Assembly (NCBI GenBank): GCA_000024525.1
Contig: CP001769.1
Location: 7,225,001-7,289,000, forward strand
Source of the DNA: Spirosoma linguale DSM 74
GTDB lineage: Bacteria > Bacteroidota > Bacteroidia > Cytophagales > Spirosomataceae
Direction of reading: 5' to 3'
DNA length: 64,000 bases
Position 1 is the first letter of the stretch; every line of letters starts with the position of its first letter. This document shows positions 61,650 through 64,000 of this stretch, piece after piece. The notes under the pieces are model-generated. The model made no database searches. It worked only from the letters and a program-made list of their open reading frames with translations, and was not told the DNA's origin. The position numbers and the translations under genes were made by a program.

Positions 61650-64000
61650 TTAAGCTAAAACCGGCTCCTGTTCAACCTGGTTAACTGCTTTTACCTCAAC
61701 CCTCGGCGGCAGAAGTTTGTACAGTACCGGCGTAACAATCCGGGAAAGGAGCGTACTGGAAATAAGCCCGCCAATCAGTACCCAGGCAAGGGGAGAGTAG
61801 AGCGGATTGCCTTCAAATGCCAGCGGCATCAGTCCGCCAATGGCCGTCAGGGAAGTTAGAACGATAGGAACAAATCGTACTTCACCCGCTTCCTTGATGG
61901 CTTCGACCAGAGGCAAGCCGCCTTCGCGTAGCTGATTGGTGAAGTCAACCAGCAGAATCGAGTTCTTGACCTCAATACCAATCAGGGCAATCAATCCGAT
62001 GATGGCTACGAACGAGAACGGATTGCCCGTCAGCAACAGGGCTGCAATGGCTCCGATTATACCCAGCGGAATAACCGATAGCACAATCAGCGTGCTTTTT
62101 ATAGTACCGAACTCCAGAATCAGCACGGCCAGGAACCCGAAAATCGTAATCAGGATAATGGTACCAAGACCGCCAAACGACTGCTCCCGGCTTTCCAGTT
62201 CGCCCGCGGCCATGTAGCGGAAACCGGCGGGAAACTTCATGGCGTCCAGTTTTTGCAGCACATCGGTATACACATTATCGACCAGAAAGCCCGTTTTGAC
62301 GAAGGCCGTTACGGTTACAAAACGATCTTTGTCGTAATGCCGGATAAGGTTAGTGCCCGTCTCGAATTGCAGGTCGGCGACCTGACGAAGGGGTACTGCG
62401 CCACCGGTTACACTATTGACGTATAAGTTGTTGAGTACAGACTGGTCGGTCAGGCGCCCCTTGGGCAGTGTGACATTGATCGTATAGTCGTCATCGTCAT
62501 TAGGGGCTTTGAACGTACCAACATTCAGCCCCGCAATGGCCAGGCGGATGGTGCGGTTAATATCCACCATGGATAGGCCCAGCAAACCAGCTTTCTCTTT
62601 ATTGATCCTGACGCGGAGGTCCGTTTTCCGGTTGGCCAGCGGGTTGTTCACATAAATCGTACCCGGCGTTTTTTTCAAAATGGTTTCCACTCTGGCGGCT
62701 ACCGTTCGCAGGGTGTCCAGATTCTCGCCAAATACCCGAATGGCTACCGGCGCTTCCTGATTGGGTCCCTGCTCAAAATCCTTTACTTCAATTTTAGCGT
62801 TGGGGTACAGCGCAAACTCATCGCGGTATTTGTCAATGATGACCTGTTTTTCGGGCGGTGCTACATCATTGAGCTGTACGTAAAATTGCGAGAAGTTAGC
62901 CGACTCATTTCGCTGAATGATGTTGTAGTAAATGCGGGGATTGCCCCGGCCAACGTTCGTCGTAAAGTGCCGAACGGCAGGGTTGCCTTTCAGCTTACTC
63001 TCGACATATCGCGCCACCCGGTTCGTTTCGCTCAGGCTGCTGCCGTCGGGCGTTTCGATGTTGATCAGAAACTGCGGCTTTTCGGAAGCTGGAAATAACC
63101 CGAAACCTACCTTACCCGCCAGCGACAAGGCACCACCAAAAACAGCCAGCGCCACCAGCAGCGTAACTGCCGGGCGAGCCAGTGCCACATTGAGCAACCG
63201 GCTGTACGACCCACTGATGAGTTTTTTCAACGCCCGCATGAAAATGTTGCCTTGCGGATTGTGTTCTTCTTTAAGAATACGGCTCGATAGAAACGGCACG
63301 ATAGTAAGCGAAACGACCAGCGAGGCCAGAATTGTGGTCACGACCGCCATTGGCAGCGACCGGATAAAATCGCCGGAAGCTTCGGGCAGAAAGAGGAGGG
63401 GCAAAAAGGCCAGAACCAGCGTAACCGTACAGCCAATGACCGCCAGCGTAATCTGACTGGTAGCTTTGATGGCCGCTTCCTTTTTTGAGTACCCGGCACG
63501 CAGATACCGCTCAATGTTCTCCACCACCACGATGCTGTCATCCACCAGAATGCCAAGCGCCACGATCAGGCCGACAATACTCAACTGGTTGATACTGTAA
63601 CCAAACGCATTGAGCAGCGACAGACCGATAGACAAAGAGAGCGGTATGGAAATCATGACAACGACAGCTGCCCGAAAACCCAGCGGCAACAAGGTGAGCG
63701 ATACCAGCAAAATGGCGATGGCAAAATCGAGTGCAAAATGCGACAGCCGTTTGTCGACACTAGCTGCCTGATCGAAATTCTTGACCAGCTTGATATGGGA
63801 TGGAAGGGTTTTGCCGAATGCTTCAATGATCGGGTTGATCTTCTTCCCGACCTTATCGATGTTTTCACCCATTTTCTGACTGGCCGTTACCAGTACGGCC
63901 CGGTGACCGTCGAGCCGGGTGATGTGCGTTTCATCTTCGAGGTTATAGTCGACATCCGCAATATCGCGCAGGTAAATAATCTTCTGCCCGTTGCTCGACA
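61650..64000 (-). CDS. RND-family efflux/transport permease (cut by window edge)
   Basis: About 783 residues are in the window; the frame runs past 64000 (LDGHRAVLVTASQKMGENI precedes the first in-window ATG), so that ATG is internal. Typical AcrB/HAE1 features are TM4 with GILVDDSIVVVENIERYLRAGYSKKEA, the second porter domain, and the C-terminal TM cluster (LIGLIALIGIEVKNSILLVDF). RND pumps use the proton gradient to expel drugs or other amphiphiles, usually with a membrane-fusion protein and an outer-membrane channel, here presumably beyond the edge. Substrate is not predictable. The gene ends just beside a terminator. Confidence 0.92.
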   Translation of the reverse strand, partial: SSNGQKIIYLRDIADVDYNLEDETHITRLDGHRAVLVTASQKMGENIDKVGKKINPIIEAFGKTLPSHIKLVKNFDQAASVDKRLSHFALDFAIAILLVSLTLLPLGFRAAVVVMISIPLSLSIGLSLLNAFGYSINQLSIVGLIVALGILVDDSIVVVENIERYLRAGYSKKEAAIKATSQITLAVIGCTVTLVLAFLPLLFLPEASGDFIRSLPMAVVTTILASLVVSLTIVPFLSSRILKEEHNPQGNIFMRALKKLISGSYSRLLNVALARPAVTLLVALAVFGGALSLAGKVGFGLFPASEKPQFLINIETPDGSSLSETNRVARYVESKLKGNPAVRHFTTNVGRGNPRIYYNIIQRNESANFSQFYVQLNDVAPPEKQVIIDKYRDEFALYPNAKIEVKDFEQGPNQEAPVAIRVFGENLDTLRTVAARVETILKKTPGTIYVNNPLANRKTDLRVRINKEKAGLLGLSMVDINRTIRLAIAGLNVGTFKAPNDDDDYTINVTLPKGRLTDQSVLNNLYVNSVTGGAVPLRQVADLQFETGTNLIRHYDKDRFVTVTAFVKTGFLVDNVYTDVLQKLDAMKFPAGFRYMAAGELESREQSFGGLGTIILITIFGFLAVLILEFGTIKSTLIVLSVIPLGIIGAIAALLLTGNPFSFVAIIGLIALIGIEVKNSILLVDFTNQLREGGLPLVEAIKEAGEVRFVPIVLTSLTAIGGLMPLAFEGNPLYSPLAWVLIGGLISSTLLSRIVTPVLYKLLPPRVEVKAVNQVEQEPVLA

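Noticed and set aside
1..64000. CRISPR array, tRNA or rRNA genes
   Set aside because: No regularly spaced direct repeats of 20-40 bases and no cloverleaf or rRNA-like stretch were seen on either strand; a covariance-model scan would be needed to exclude a missed tRNA.

Overview
The window looks like a chromosome segment of a gliding Bacteroidetes bacterium of the order Cytophagales, probably Spirosoma or a close relative. That placement is inferred from gene content and not from an rRNA. The signs are gliding genes gldH and gldE, secreted proteins with type IX secretion (T9SS) C-terminal sorting tails, an ECF sigma factor beside carotenoid genes, a Bacteroidetes-type RicT, the 29-residue AURKAIP1/COX24-like protein, and promoters of the TTTG-N19/20-TAnnTTTG type with few Shine-Dalgarno sites. 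I saw no rRNA, tRNA or CRISPR array.

Layout. 1-2.7 kb: carotenoid genes crtB (cut by the edge) and crtI, with an ECF sigma factor. 3-9 kb: KdsD-like isomerase, RecQ, PurD, RicT. 9-12.3 kb: a BlaI/BlaR1-like sensor operon with an extra protein resembling a detached BlaR1 C-terminal half. 12.3-19.3 kb: gldH, a PAP2 phosphatase, a long PurF, a vanadium haloperoxidase-like lipoprotein, DnaG. 19.3-23.2 kb: a regulatory patch (LuxR-type regulator with a degenerate receiver, membrane LytTR regulator) beside a 54-residue peptide gene and an LpxL-like acyltransferase whose C-terminus resembles a RiPP recognition element. 23-30 kb: the conserved rng / COX24-like / TPR / HU and mutY-ssb-gldE block. 30-46.4 kb: PhyH oxygenase, membrane and exported proteins, three subtilisins (two with T9SS tails), and a DUF1800/DUF1501 pair. 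46.6-50 kb: PurE, a LysM protein, DUF481, an oxidoreductase.

50.1-55.9 kb is an accessory island. Two unlike IS110-family transposases point outward and flank an AT-rich three-gene operon (NMN-adenylyltransferase-like, two-TM protein, NUDIX hydrolase). A decayed copy of the purM 5' end lies on the left flank and intact purM on the right. 57-64 kb: two T9SS-exported proteins (one an exo/endonuclease-phosphatase) and an RND efflux pump cut by the edge.

The best candidates for something undescribed are the peptide plus acyltransferase/RRE-like pair (21.75-23.12 kb) and the tightly overlapping operon in the IS110 island (52.3-54.3 kb). A third theme is a set of gene-end palindromes whose arms are degenerate 7-base repeats.
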